Assembly (NCBI GenBank): GCA_024752435.1
Contig: CP103037.1
Coordinates: forward strand, 1,178,001-1,242,000
Length of the DNA stretch: 64,000 nt
From: Allantophomopsis cytisporea
Taxonomy: Eukaryota > Ascomycota > Leotiomycetes > Phacidiales > Phacidiaceae
Direction: 5' to 3'
Below the pieces are notes generated by a model, which was not told the DNA's origin, did no database searches, and worked only from the letters and a program-made list of their open reading frames with translations. The translations under genes and the position numbers were made by a program. Numbering within the stretch: position 1 is the first letter of the stretch; each line of letters opens with the position of its first letter. Of this stretch, positions 10,810 through 23,074 are shown piece after piece.

Positions 10810-13100
10810 ATGGTTCACGGTGCTCCGCCTAGGGGTCCTAAAAGTTCCACACCCAGCACTCGCACTTCCCGCGGCGGCATTCAGAAGCGTAAGACTGGCC
10901 CAACAAAGGTGGACAAAGATGGAGATTTGGTCATGGATGCTGCAAGCGCAGCTGGTGCTGAACGCAAAGGCAAGGGGCGACCGGAGGGAGCTTCTAAGTC
11001 TAGCAAAGGCCGAGCAACAACGAGACAGCCTACAACTTCTGGACCAGCAAGAGGAGGCTTGAACAATATCCGGACACAGCAGGCTATCATCCGTGGCCTT
11101 GGGTCTCAGATGAGTGGAGTTGAGTCGCGTGGTGCTGCTGGGACGGGCAGCAAAGTCAGAGGTGGCGGGGATGGCGGATACGCATACCTGAGCATCAGAG
11201 GCCTCAAGCAGAGCAAGGCAGCATCAAATCCAGATGGAGGGGTCGGTGCTCTCCTTGCCTTTTTAGAACGCAAAGCCAGTGGATTAGACGCCAATTCGAA
11301 CAGAGGAGTCCAAATAAAGAAGGTATGTTTGCCGTTAAGATCGTATGGTCACCAGGACATGTGGAAAGTAGTTTGTTTTAGAAGGAAGCCTCCAACAATC
11401 TCTACACGTCGCAGTATTCGCGCCTGGAGACGATGCATAGTATCTTACTCAACAACTAAAGCTTCCGCAATTCCATGATCAGCGTTCGACGTCAAGGTTT
11501 TGACCTTGCTAACATCACATAGTCACAAAAAGAAGGCGATGCTGTTATCGTCACTGTCACCACGGAAGATACTTCAAGGTTGCTGAAACTCAATGGTTTT
11601 ACATTCGCGGGAAGTCCACTCATCATCACCGAGCGCGATCAGCCAGTTTCAAAAACTATCAACGAAAAGGAAGGACTATCGAATGAAGCAAGGGAGACGA
11701 AGGAGAGGATTCGTGGAATATTGAGTAGTCGATATGACACCAGCTTGAAGTTGCTCAATCTATCGGCGCTCGGCCTTGATCCTGGACTCACCCAAATGGG
11801 CATTTTCGATGACAAGAAGAGGATCACGAAATTATTCCCAGCGCTCATGGCTGTGTGCGAGAGCATTTTCACAACACCCGAGCAGAAGCGGGAAGCAGTC
11901 GTAAGTGTCACGTTGGCCAACAATGAGATAGATAATGTTTCAACTGTTACTACCCTTTCACCCACATTCCCGGACATCCAAAATCTGGATCTCTCTGGTA
12001 ATAAAATTGCGGATCTACGGGCCGTGGAGGCCTGGCGTCACCGGTTTAGAAGTCTTCAAAATCTCAAAATTTCTGGAAACCCCATTGAGACGCTCACACC
12101 CAATTACCACCAAGAACTTATCAAGTGGTTTCCAAGTCTTTTGGTCCTGAACGACGTCCAGGTTCGAACACCTGAGGAAGTTGCCGCAGTCGCTGAAGCA
12201 GCCAAGCAAGCAGCAAATGGCGTTTCACCTATTCCAATCGGCGGACCCGACTTCAGAGATGTTAATCAGATCGGAGAGAACTTTCTACGTCAGTTCTTCT
12301 CGCTTTATGACAACGACAGATCTGCGTTAGCCGGCAACTTTTACGACACAGACTCGACCCACTCCTTGTCCGTAAACACCTCAGCACCTCGAAGTGCCGA
12401 CTTACATGACGCTCCGCCAAGTTGGTCTCAATACATAAGACATTCTCGAAACTTCCTAAAATTGAACCATGTACCAGCTCGAATGGCTCGAATGCACCAA
12501 GGCTCAACTGCAATCCGCGAGTTCTGGGCAACCCTGCCTGCCACTCGTCACCCAGACTTGACTACAGATATGACGAAGTATCTTATCGATTGTCATCCGC
12601 TACCAGGACTTACAGATCCTTCTGGACAGAATCCCCGTGGTGTTGATGGTCTGATTCTGATGGTCCATGGTGAATTTGAGGATACGGATGACACCAAGGC
12701 TATCAATAAGCGAAGCTTCTCCCGAACATTCGTATTGGGACCTGGTGCACCCGGTGGACCAGCAATCCGTGTGGTTAGCGACATTCTCGTGCTCCGGGCA
12801 TGGAGCCCGTTGACGTTGGCAAATAGTGAGGCACCTGCTCCGTCAGTAGCGCAGCAGAAGACAGAGGATCAAATCAAACAAGAGCTTGTTGCACAGTTGT
12901 CAAACCACACCCAAATGACATCGGAGTATGCAATCATGTGCCTCGATGGTACGGGCTGGGATCTCGAAAAAGCTTTCGCTGCTTTCACGGCTAACAAGGT
13001 AAGGCCTCTGCAGTTTCATTGTTCTATTTTCGGCGTACTAACTTATCATTAGGCAAGTTTGCCAGCGGAAGCATTTGTTATTCCACAAGGAACTGCGTAG
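10810..13100 (+). CDS. MEX67: mRNA export factor Mex67 (TAP/NXF1 family)
   Basis: Carries processed mRNA through the nuclear pore with its partner Mtr2. Exons 10810-11322, 11523-12998 and 13053-13100 give 678 aa. Order of parts: a basic Gly/Arg/Ser-rich N-terminus (1-120); an RNP-like RNA-binding domain split by the 200-nt first intron (ends IQIKK / SQKEGDAVIVTV, then LKLNGFTFAGSPL); leucine-rich repeats (about 235-340, including LDLSGNKIADL and LKISGNPIETL); an NTF2-like domain (FLRQFFSLYDNDR to the SDILVLRAWSP region); and a UBA-like TAP-C tail (TSEYAIMCLDGTGWDLEKAF, then ASLPAEAFV) completed by the 48-nt last exon. The Met was chosen because it follows an in-frame-poor leader and starts the basic tail. 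The long first intron could hide a micro-exon. Confidence 0.94.
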
Positions 13101-13990
13101 GTGGTTGGTTGTCATGTGAGATGGGAAGACAGTGGACCTGAAAGGATTGGGCGGGCTCTCTGGGAATAAAATTGTTGGGTGGTTTTGGGGAGCACATAAA
13201 AATGAGACAAAAATACACGGACACGGATGGGACTTGGAATAGACTTTGCATAAGCGGTGGAGTTGGAATTGGTATGGGGTTCTTGTTGATCTTCATCAGT
13301 TGTTCTGTGTGTCGAGATTGATACCTTGGAAGGGTGGCGGAATTTAGTCGATAGGGGTACATCCTTTTGAAGAACAATTTTAGAGTACAGAATTCCTGTT
13401 GTTTAGATACTGCATCGAGTGAGATAATAATACCTTGTAAAGGAGAAGTCTAAATTTGCTAGAGTGAAATTGTGAAGCTCTTTTTACGTTTCCCCACTCC
13501 TCTAATCATCATATCAGAGACCGTTGAAGCACACGATGCTGAGCCGAGAACAGAAGTTCTGATGTATTGTATGGGCTAACATATGTGTTTGCAATTAAAG
13601 TCCTAAGCATTTGACATGCTAATTTGGGGCTGACATTGAGCAGTGGATGCATGGGATGGTGGCGGATCGCGTACCTTGCATAGGCCAAGTTTCATGAAGC
13701 CAGTAAGAAAGTTAAGCCAAGGGTGGAGAAGGCGTATCACAAGTACGTGAAGTAGATCTTGGGCCTCTTAACGGATGATACGATGATGAATATCGATAAG
13801 ACTCAAAATATTATCATTTATAGCACGACTAATCAAGCTTTCTGTACATTTTGAACATCGTATTCATTCCTAAATGAAACCCAGTTTTGGTTACCCCATA
13901 GAGAGATTGTTTTGTGCATTGATTTTAGCCAACTTTTTCCCATCCTCTCATCTCGTTTCTGCGTCCTTCTCGTAACCTCCAGTAGCATTC
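13101..13990. other. Convergent intergenic region
   Basis: 3' flanks of MEX67 and the peroxiredoxin gene. A 99-codon antisense frame at 13078-13377 overlaps the last MEX67 exon and is not credible as a gene. Confidence 0.5.
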
Positions 13991-15016
13991 CTACAACTTA
14001 GCAGAAGCTTCATTGCTGTCCAACTTTTCCGCCGTATCGGCAACATCAGCAGCCACCTTGGCCTTTTCAGCATCTTCTTTAGTCAACTCACTTCCATTTC
14101 CATTAGCGGCTCCCTCGACCTTGGGAACATCATCGGCCTTGGCAGTCTCTCCGCTGCTTTCGATGAGGCGCTTTACAACGTCGACGGTAGCGGCTGGCCC
14201 ACCAGGCTCAGCAGCGAGAACCTTGCCAGTCTTGTCGATTACGAAGACACCGCGGGTGGTACCTTTGGGTGCCTTTTTGAGACCGATGGCGTCGATGAGT
14301 GTTGCTGATGGGTCGCAAAGCAGAGGGTATGGAAGATTCTGTTTAGTCTTGAATGTCGTGTTGGCCTTTGGAGAATCGGCCGAGAGTCCATAAATTGAGT
14401 ATCCAGTAGACGTCAATGGTTCATAAGAGTCGCGGAAGAGGCAGACTTGTGTAGTACCTGTAGTCGATCAGTAAATTTCATCACTCGACGGCGGAAGGCT
14501 ATCGCTATGCGAGAAGACCGTTAAAGCTTGAAGTAGTGTAATATTGAGACACAATATCTCATAACTGCAATGACCATTGCTACGAAAGCATTGAAGAGTC
14601 ATGTGACGAAGTCCAATTGAAGGAAATTTTCATAACTTACATCCCGGGGTTGAGGCCTTTGGATAAGTGAAGAGCACAACTCCACTCTTGCTGCTATCCA
14701 GGAGTTTTTTCAAAGTTGTCTTCTCGCCGTCATTGGTCTCGACTTCACCGCCGAAGTTTTCCAGGTCACTGATAGTGGCACCGACTTCGGCCTTGCCAGT
14801 TGCAGTTGGTGCAGCTGGTGCAGCTGACCCGTTGCTGCCCTTGGCCTCGGTCTCACTGGCAGTGAGCTTGTCATTTCGTGCCTTGGCTTCCGCGGCCGTC
14901 TTTACCTTTGCCTTCGCATTGTTAATGGCCTTAGTCACTGGGTTCTGCTTCTTCGGCTCTGGAGCTGGAGCTGGAGCTGTCTCGACGGCCTTTCTCTTGC
15001 GGAGCTCAGGTGGCAT
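13991..15016 (-). CDS. Peroxiredoxin Q / BCP type, nuclear Dot5-like
   Basis: Thiol peroxidase reducing hydroperoxides. Exons 15016-14641 and 14457-13991 give 280 aa. The first 90 residues are Lys/Ala-rich with a basic RKRK stretch, as in yeast Dot5, and suggest nuclear targeting. The AhpC/TSA fold follows: GATISDLENFGGEV, VVLFTYPKASTPGCTTQVC, FRDSY, YGLSADSPKANTTFK, LPYPLLCDP, RGVFVIDKTG. Peroxidatic Cys126 and a second Cys five residues on (CTTQVC) match the atypical 2-Cys BCP pattern. The intron falls inside the Cys126 codon (T|GT). The tail of about 50 residues after the fold is acidic/Ala-rich and longer than in bacterial BCP. Nuclear location is inferred from the N-terminus. Confidence 0.9.
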
Positions 15017-15756
15017 TTTGCGCTGGATTTACCTTAAAAAGGCTAAATGAGATGGTTACAGTGGGATCTCTGTTTATATGGCAATGCTTATCAGAAAGTT
15101 GAGGGATTTAACCGGCGATACGTGTAGCTATAGGTCAGATGACTAGCAAGATTCTGCGCAATGGTGAAAGAGTTGGAGAATAGATGAGGAGTATGGCGGA
15201 AGTTCTGAGAAGATGGAATCACGGATGGAGCGACGTTAGATTATAAGCAAAACCAGCTTGGTAGCTGTAGCATCAGGTCCAGGGGACGTTGCTACACAAC
15301 CTCATGCTTTCCCGCTTGGGCATGCAGCGCCAAAGTTAGCAGCAAATGAAAGCATCCAAGTCCGCCACGATCAGCAAACTTATGCTGCCAGATTACAAGC
15401 AAAGAACCCGGGGAAAGAGGGGTTTACGTCGTTGGGAATCGTTTAAAGTGCTCGAAAGAATGGAATTTCTTTTGCCTTGAGTGCCCATTTGTTTCCAACA
15501 TGAGCAGCAATTCAATCAACTTACACGCATTCACACGCATTCACACGCACCGGAGTTTTGAGTCCGCGCCCTTGTGGAGCGTCACGCAAGAGGGTGTGAG
15601 AAGGGTTCCCATATTGGAGTACGATATACGATCGAGCGCATCTATCCAATCTTTGACAGCTGAGATTTTGCGGGTTGGGGGGGAGGAGGAGGGAGGCATG
15701 TAAGTAAGGTGGGGTGTTACTACAGTACAGGCCTACAGGTGTACGTAGAGGCTGGC

Positions 15757-15840
15757 ACTGACATTGACACTGACATTGACACTGACATTGACACTGACAC
15801 CGACACCGATACTGGCACTGACGCTGGCACTGACACTCAC
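15757..15840. repeat. 12-bp minisatellite, seven copies
   Basis: Unit ACTGACATTGAC. The first three copies are identical and the next four diverge progressively. Being a multiple of three it creates a spurious Thr/Asp-rich frame, which I do not call as a gene. Confidence 0.9.
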
Positions 15841-16093
15841 TACTGGAAAGGAAAACGCCAAAGCCTGAGCCTGCTGAAGCTCATGACGATCGGTATGCAT
15901 GCTCGCAGTAGGGGTTGGTGTATGTACAGCGTACAAGTACATATGTATGTGTGATCGATCGAGACAAGCATAACATGGAATACTTACTAGACTACAGCTT
16001 CGTCAGGGTGCTGTGGACTCGGTCATTGCTGTATCGAGTTTTCAAGTTCCACAGGAAGAGCTGTACGTGAAGGCAGAGAGGGAAGTTGACGAA

Positions 16094-16138
16094 AGAGTTG
16101 AGAGAGTTGAGAGAGTTGAGAGAGTTGAGAGAGTTGAG
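16094..16138. repeat. 9-bp minisatellite, five copies
   Basis: Five exact copies of AGAGTTGAG in noncoding DNA. Confidence 0.9.
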
Positions 16139-16967
16139 AGCAGGACAACTGAACTGATCGTCACAATCCGTCACAATCTTTCACCCTCTTCAGGTCCCAC
16201 ACCTCTTACATCGAAAGCATGAGCATGCCAAACGTCATACTGCGTAGGTTCAGCATCCGACTCGATTATTATTCAGATGCAGAAAACCATCGAACAGTGA
16301 CAGCACCTCTTTCGCAGTACGAATTAATTACTCGTTACACCCATTTCGAATTGGTCAGGGTGCAACTCAACCCGTCGTAGGTACGGTAGCTACATATAGC
16401 TACTTACCTTACTGTCAGCAATATATGGCTGCTGCTGGTGATGACGGAGATTCCATTCCATGCTCTTGGTTCGCGGTTCAGATGATCAGAAACCAATTGG
16501 CATCCCTCTACACTCCAAACATTACTGTTTATGAATTGTTACTCGAGGGCTGGATTACGGTACTCCAACAAATGATAGTCATCGGATGGGCTCAGGTGCG
16601 CGGATGAATGAACGTATTCATATCATTGACACTGCAATGATACTTGCGGGAGAAAGACCGGAGTTTTCATAGCCAACAAATATCAAGCGCTCCTACAACA
16701 CAGTCAGTATACCACCGTACCACCGTCTTATGAGCGAGCACTGGCATGACTGGTGCACCAACCAAGTTATGGATGTGAGGGCCTGGTCGACAAGGCTTGA
16801 AATATCACGTGAAAGTAAAATCACAGTACGTGCCTTAGGTATCAAGGAAGGTCTATGTATGTATGTACTAGGTAGCGAGAAGCAGCACCTACATTATGCA
16901 GTGCTATGATGCTGTTCCCTCCAAAATCGAGCACATAAGGACTTTGCTACTTCATTTACTCTTAGAG

Positions 16968-16993
16968 TCATCATCATCATCATCATCATCATC
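16968..16993. repeat. TCA trinucleotide microsatellite
   Basis: About 8.7 uninterrupted TCA units. Confidence 0.9.
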
Positions 16994-17732
16994 GTCAATT
17001 CTCTTGGTTCAAATCAATACTATTCTTCATTTTGGATCCTTGTGACTATCTCAGTCGTGCCATCGACAGTCTTTCAGCAAGAATTGAAGAAAGTCGTAGT
17101 TGGAGAGTCGAGATTACGAGCATTATTATTGCGGAGAAGATGCGCGACAAGGGAGAGTCGACTTGTACATACTTACGCAAAGGGTGAAGCAACACAGTCA
17201 GCGCAGTACGTACACACTCGTGACATTCCAGCGCTTAGTAGGAAGTTATGAAGATTGTAGCGAAACCTCATCTGCATAAAGTCGATAACAAATACATAAA
17301 GAGCTTTTCTTAGCTTTTGTCTGACGACTCCAAAGGGGCGCAGCCCACAATTATAAGATGTGAGTGCATAACCCGACTCAAACTACACCCCATTACAGTG
17401 GAGCAAAACACGCATACGAGGTAGAGTAACAACTCATCGTGACTAGGTATTTGACTATTCTATCTCAGCCTCTTTCTTTTTTCATCCTTCCAAGCAATCG
17501 CTCTTTACATATTACTTCTCTTCTTTGTCCCTTGCTCAAAGAAGAAGCCTCTCTTTTCTTTCGTTTCTAATTATCTGTCTCTGTATCAGCTTTGACTTTG
17601 CCTGTTTCATATTTTTGCTGCTTTATGCATATACAAGGGAAGTCGACCACCAGTATCTAGACTTCAAAAAGACCTCAACACCTCGACGACATATCAAATT
17701 CTCGAATAATTACACCAAACAACATATTCAGC

Positions 17733-19024
17733 ATGCGTTCAACATTCTCTATCGCCTCAGCGGCACTGCTTTCTTTGGCCAGCCTCGCACAAGCTGTACC
17801 TCAGCAAGGAGGTGGAGGCGGAGGTGGATATTCAGGAGCTTCATCGTCATCGTCATATGCATATGCCTCGTCCTCAGCAGTCTCGTCATCGACCTCATCA
17901 TCTGTTGCCACATCTGTATCATTAGCAGCTGCGGCCACAGGTACCACGGCTTGCAACAACTCCCCAGATTTATGCAACAGAAACTATAACAACATCACCC
18001 ATCTCGGAGCTCACGATTCCGCCTTCCTCAGAGACGCATCGACCTCATATGCTACAGCCGGTAACCAATTCTACAACGCTACCGTCGCTCTCTCAGCCGG
18101 TGTCCGTCTTCTGCAAGCCCAGGTCCACAACGATAATGGTAAGCCCGGTCAAATCTTTCGTTTGACTAAGTATTAACACCCCCAGGAACCCTGGAGCTCT
18201 GCCATACATCTTGTCTCCTCCTCGACGCCGGAAGTCTAACCGATTGGCTCACTGACATCAAAAGTTGGATGGATTCGAATGCGAATGAGGTAGTCACCAT
18301 TCTCCTGGTCAACTCCGACGACGAAGACGCCTCCACCTTCGGCGCAGATTTCGAGTCATCCGGCATCTCCACCTATGGGTACACGCCGACGTCGACCTCC
18401 GGGCCAATCTCAACCTGGCCAACGCTGCAGACACTCATCGATGCAAACACGCGCCTCATCGCGTTCATCGCCTCCATTGATTACGACTCCACCTACCCTT
18501 ATCTGCTGAATGAATTCGACTACATGTTCGAAACTGCCTACGACGTAACCTTCCCAGATGGCTTCAATTGCACACTTGATCGTCCAACATCCATCGACTC
18601 CGCCGCTGATGCTGTCAGTTCGGGTTATATGCCGTTCATGAACCACATGGCCGACACCGCTCAGAGCTTCGGCATCACTGTTCCAGATGTTACCAATATC
18701 AAGACAACCAACTCCCCTGAGACGAACACCACCGGAGCTTTGGGTACGTCTGCTGCCGACTGCAAGAGCGAGTGGGGCATTAAGCCGACTTTCATGCTCG
18801 TCGACTTCTTCAATGTCGGCCCGGCTATCGACACTGCCGATACGATGAATGGGATTACGGCAACTGGGAGGACAGAGGTTAGCACGGCGCTTTTGAGCGC
18901 TAGCTCTTCGTCTTCGTCCAGCACGACCTCTGGCTCCGTTAGCAGCTTGTCCGGGTTAAGGTGGAGTGTTATGGCTACTGTGGGATTAGTTGGTGTTGCA
19001 GGATGCAATTTGTTTTGGATGTAG
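17733..19024 (+). CDS. GPI-anchored PLC-like phosphodiesterase domain protein
   Basis: Predicted cell-surface protein with a PI-PLC X-like TIM barrel. Exons 17733-18138 and 18186-19024 give 414 aa; the intron is 47 nt. A signal peptide (about 1-21, ending AQA) is followed by a Gly run and a Ser-rich linker (about 25-65). The barrel begins near 72 with Cys-rich CNNSPDLCNRNYNNITHLGAHD. The His of LGAHDSAF and the His of ELCHTSC correspond to the two catalytic His of the X domain, and DFFNVG near residue 365 is barrel-like. The C-terminus has a Ser/Thr-rich stretch and a hydrophobic tail (WSVMATVGLVGVAGCNLFW) typical of a GPI signal. The substrate is unknown; many fungal members lack the calcium and Y-domain features of true PLCs. 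Confidence 0.85.
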
Positions 19025-21560
19025 ATTTTAGGCTATTACTTGTGGTGATTTACAAGGTTTATTTCATGTTTTTATTTGTTCTTTTTTATGACCTTTTTTG
19101 CATAGCGACGGTGTTCTTATTGGCTGGGTGGGGCAAACATAGATTGGAATTGGTTTGTGGGGCGACCTAAAGAGAGATATATCTCAGAATTAAAGACATG
19201 GAAGATTCGACGAAGCTATTAGTTTGGATATGTCTTGACTCTTATCTGTTGGGATATTCATTGCTCGAAACATTTACTCTCAGTACTATTCCAACGTCTC
19301 GAATGTTTGCTTCTGACAAATCCTCACCCCTATCTGTGCATAACATAAAACGTCGCTCAATCCACAGGTATCATGATCCGCCTGTCTTCCTTAGAAAACC
19401 ATTATCGCAAAGTATAATCAGCCGTTACTCGAATTCAACACTATGATTTAATAAGGACACTCTTTAGCTCGTATCCTAGAGTATAGCTCTTGATAAATCT
19501 GAGATTTAGAACAACTGGATGGCTTTCAGTAAATCAAAACTCCTAACGTTATCAACAGGCATATAAAGCTCGATCCAAATCCACCTTAGCAATAATCCCA
19601 GACTCTTATATATCAATATTCTCTCCGTAAATTTCAAAACGATGATTTACATGTCACTTTACAACATCTACAACTCTCTAAATACGATAATACGTGCTTG
19701 CATCGCTCAATACAGCCTCCTATTTGTAAATCTCGTCATCATTGCCATCCTTATCGTCTCTCCCATTAACAAGCCTCATCATACACTCCTCCCTCATAGC
19801 TGCTTGTGCATATGAGCATACGTTATGACTACTGAAGCTCTTCATCCTCTTGGCTCTATCGAACACACATATGCACTCACTCTATGTTGGACTTCAGAAG
19901 CTGAAGCGATCTGAACACTGACTCTAGGGAGTACCCCATACCAATCACACAGGTTCCAAGTACTACATTCAAGTATGATTAATCCATCAGACATATGAGC
20001 CTACGTATATCATCCTAAGGATTTTGATACAATCGACCACTCGTCTGTGCACAATATCGTCGTTGACAAATCACACATGCTCTTTTCGCCTATACAAGTC
20101 CCCCTTTCTAAATAAAGAAAAAGCAATAAACTAAGCCCTCTGAGTTTGTTTTTTACTCTCTTTCCGCTGCTGCTTATTCTCTTCCTTCCCCAGATATCTC
20201 TTGCGTGTCTCCCCATGTAAGCCCTTGAACACAAAACCACACTATCGGGAGTCTATGAACGAGGCGCTATATGTCAAGCTGACGAGATACGATGCATAAA
20301 CAAGCCAGGCATAGGAGGTAGAGGATGTAAAGAATTTCACCAGCTAATATACAATATACCCCCATAGCCACATTTTAATCATGCAAACAACCCGTTGCTG
20401 TTTACTGATCCTCGTTTGCAGCCGTGTAGTTATGATGAATATTTGTATTTTTCAACACTACTATAAGTGCCACCCTTCTACTCGCATTGTAAGCGTATCT
20501 CAGAATTTCTATGAGTATAATAAGAATAAAACCAAGACATTCTCGGGCTTAGTGATATGGTGCGTAGACGATTCATTGAATTGTACGTGCAGAGCTGCCC
20601 ACTTGGCTGAAGAAAAAGTTGAGCAGCAGGAAGTTTCGGGCTTTTCTGATATAACTGAGAAGCAAATCCAAGGTCATTATTCTTCTCGGCGAAAAGTTGC
20701 TTCCTAATAGTTTTGATGAAGAGTTTTTGATGCCTTTGGAATCAAGTGGTTTCTTGTAACTACTTTTCCATCGTATGAGTATATCTTGGCTATCCGTATT
20801 TTCTTTGTTAGGTCCCTGATCGATCTTACAGTTAAGTGCTCTACCCAGAGCTTTTATAACTAAACATCTTCGTCGCGAGCTGTATGGATGAGAGTGGTAT
20901 TATGTCAATAGACATAGATTGACGGATAAGGAATGACGAGCATATGTGTAAGCAACTAATGGCTTGAAACTCGAGAAATGATTAGTAAGAATTTAAAAGG
21001 CTTGGTTTGCTTGCTTTTGCTATGAAATATCTGTAAGTATAGTTATAATAATTCTCTAATTCTCAGACCTCATCTACGCATGATGTGGGGAGGTACAAGT
21101 AGTGTATGCAACTCTAACAGATGCTTCGAGCTGACCAACTAGACGTTCTGGAAACTGCTCTTCACAGCTCTTTCAAGATCAAAGGCTCTGGTGTTTGACA
21201 GTTCATTGCAAGCTGAGCAACTTCACAAATAGTCCAATTTCCAGTTTAGAAATTCACACAGTTTTGAAGCAAAAGACAATAATATCAAATCAAAACTCTG
21301 GTCTTCATTGACCACCTTTCAACTACTTAGCAAGCTGTTATCAAGAAATAGTAAGTCTAGGATTCCAGTTGAAAGCACCTTGGCATTATGCTTTTATTGA
21401 ATGGTCTTCGGGTGTACAAATACAAATGAAACTTTCACATAGTATATGCAGATGTAGTATGACCCTTATTTACGTGACACTGATACTGTCTACGCAACAA
21501 GGTACATCATACATAACAAATTCTCTCTTGGCGCCTTCCTCTCTCCCAAAACTTTTATAT
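19025..21560. other. Gene-free AT-rich region, 2.5 kb
   Basis: Lies between two convergent genes. Short frames such as 20381-20707 and 21369-21674 lack domains or a coding look. No repeat of note. Confidence 0.5.
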
Positions 21561-22339
21561 CTAGTGGTGGGCACCGGTGTCTCCGTGGTATCCGATAAGC
21601 TTCATGCGACCAATCATCTCACCAACAGTGAAGAAACCGAGGAGCTCAGCAACGATAACACCACCAGAGACTAATTGAGCAGTGTTGATGTTTCGGACAG
21701 AATCAATGATGCTGGATGGGTTGGTGCTCTCAGCAGTCTTGGATGCTTGTGCGAAGATAGAGCTTGGGTTGCGGGCAGCCTTGAGGAGGGACTGGTAGTA
21801 GGATTGGAAAGCAGAAGCTGGTCTGGAGAAATTGCTGTCAGTATCATGAACCCGCTGAATTTTCGAAATAGGGAGCTTACGGTGGAGCCATCTTCTGGCC
21901 CTGGAAGACGATCTTAGAGAGCTCGAGACCAACTCTGGAGTAGTAGATGACGGATGGAACTTGCTCTATGATTCAATTTTTAGCCATTGGCCCCCCAAAT
22001 TGCTGTCGCGCACAAGAAAATATGCTCCAGCATTCAATGCAAGGTCATGAACTCACTCTCAACCACAGAGATAACTCTGCCAACTGGTCCACCGATCTTG
22101 CTCAAAGCGCCAGTGACGCCCTTGGCAGCATTGGCAATAGCTGGGCCAGCAGAGCTGGAGACTCTGGAAAGACCCTCAGAGGCCTTGGACTGAACTTCAG
22201 AAGCCTTGGAGGAAGCCTTGGAAGCAGTCTCCTTTGCGGCATCTGCGGCCTTGGTCGTCGTGCTCTGGTTTCGTACGGTAATACGGCTCGACAGCTTCGA
22301 TGATTGCCGCAGAGCGGCGCGTGTTGCCGACATAGACAT
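21561..22339 (-). CDS. ATP20: Mitochondrial F1Fo ATP synthase subunit g
   Basis: Membrane subunit that helps dimerise ATP synthase and shape cristae. Exons 22339-22057, 21965-21881 and 21822-21561 give 209 aa. The N-terminus (MSMSATRAALRQSSKLSSR) is a basic, Ser-rich mitochondrial presequence. An Ala/Lys/Ser-rich helical segment follows, then the conserved part: VPSVIYYSRVGLELSKIVFQ, MAPPPASAFQSYYQSLL, and a C-terminal membrane helix with the GxxxG-like run VSGGVIVAELLGFFTVGEMIGR. The last of these is the dimer motif region in yeast Su g. Two closely spaced Met codons open the frame; I used the first. The fungal protein is longer than animal subunit g owing to the Ala-rich N-terminal half. 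Confidence 0.88.
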
Positions 22340-23074
22340 CGTGTTTTTGGAGAGACCAATTGACAGGAGGAGAAATGGCTCGAGTCGGCTTGATTGGCGT
22401 CGAGGAGTGGAAGGAGGTGATGTCGTTGAGCAGATTGATGCTCCGGAGAGGGTCACCCTTCTACGGATATTTTCGCTAAATCACGTGTGCCATCTACGGA
22501 AATTCCAGCCTTCAAATATTTCGAGTCCGTCAGAGCTTCCGCTATGTTCACCAGACGCCATTCACTTCTACGAAGGATCTGTCCGAACTAGGATTTGATC
22601 TTTCATTTGTTTGATAATTATCGGTTCCCGAAGATTGATATTTGTGAAGTGGAAATTGAACAAAAGAGTTCATCAAATTATCATCAAGAATGCGCACCAA
22701 TCGGGAGCCGACTTGATGTACCGAGCAAACGGCACGCGAGAGAATGTTTCAATCAAATGCTTGAGCATATCTAACACTTCACTGCGTCTATGCTATCTAT
22801 CAACAACCTCCAAACCAGAGTCTTTAATACTCTCTCTGGATCTGAAACTCGATCGCCCTAGTCTCCGACTTCGCAGCTGTCTCAAATGCCTTAACAGCAT
22901 CTTTAAGCTAGAATCGATGAGTAACAAGAACACATGAACAAGCTTCCTTCACTGAAGTCATTATTACGACATTCGATCGAGACAGCACCATATCATAGCT
23001 GATCGTGTGTAACACAAGTGTCAATGGATATGCGAGGTGTGATCACTAAATATTCCATATAATGTAAGAGTCCC
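22340..23074. other. Intergenic, ATP20 promoter side
   Basis: 735 bp holding the ATP20 promoter and the carrier gene's 3' flank. A 108-codon frame at 22611-22937 shows no domain. Confidence 0.45.

Larger units (their letters stand above)
15017..17732. other. Gene-free 2.7 kb with tandem repeats
   Basis: Divergent region between the peroxiredoxin and PLC-like genes. It holds several minisatellites (listed separately), a TCA microsatellite, and a CT-rich leader from about 17460 to 17640 just ahead of the PLC-like gene. Open frames here are repeat-driven or short. Confidence 0.5.

Noticed and set aside
12161..12180. GGTTCGAACACC resembling a tRNA B box
   Set aside because: Lies inside the Mex67 coding sequence with no acceptor stem or A box around it.
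15709..15954. Thr/Asp-repeat open frame
   Set aside because: Created by the 12-bp minisatellite, which is a multiple of three and open in both directions.
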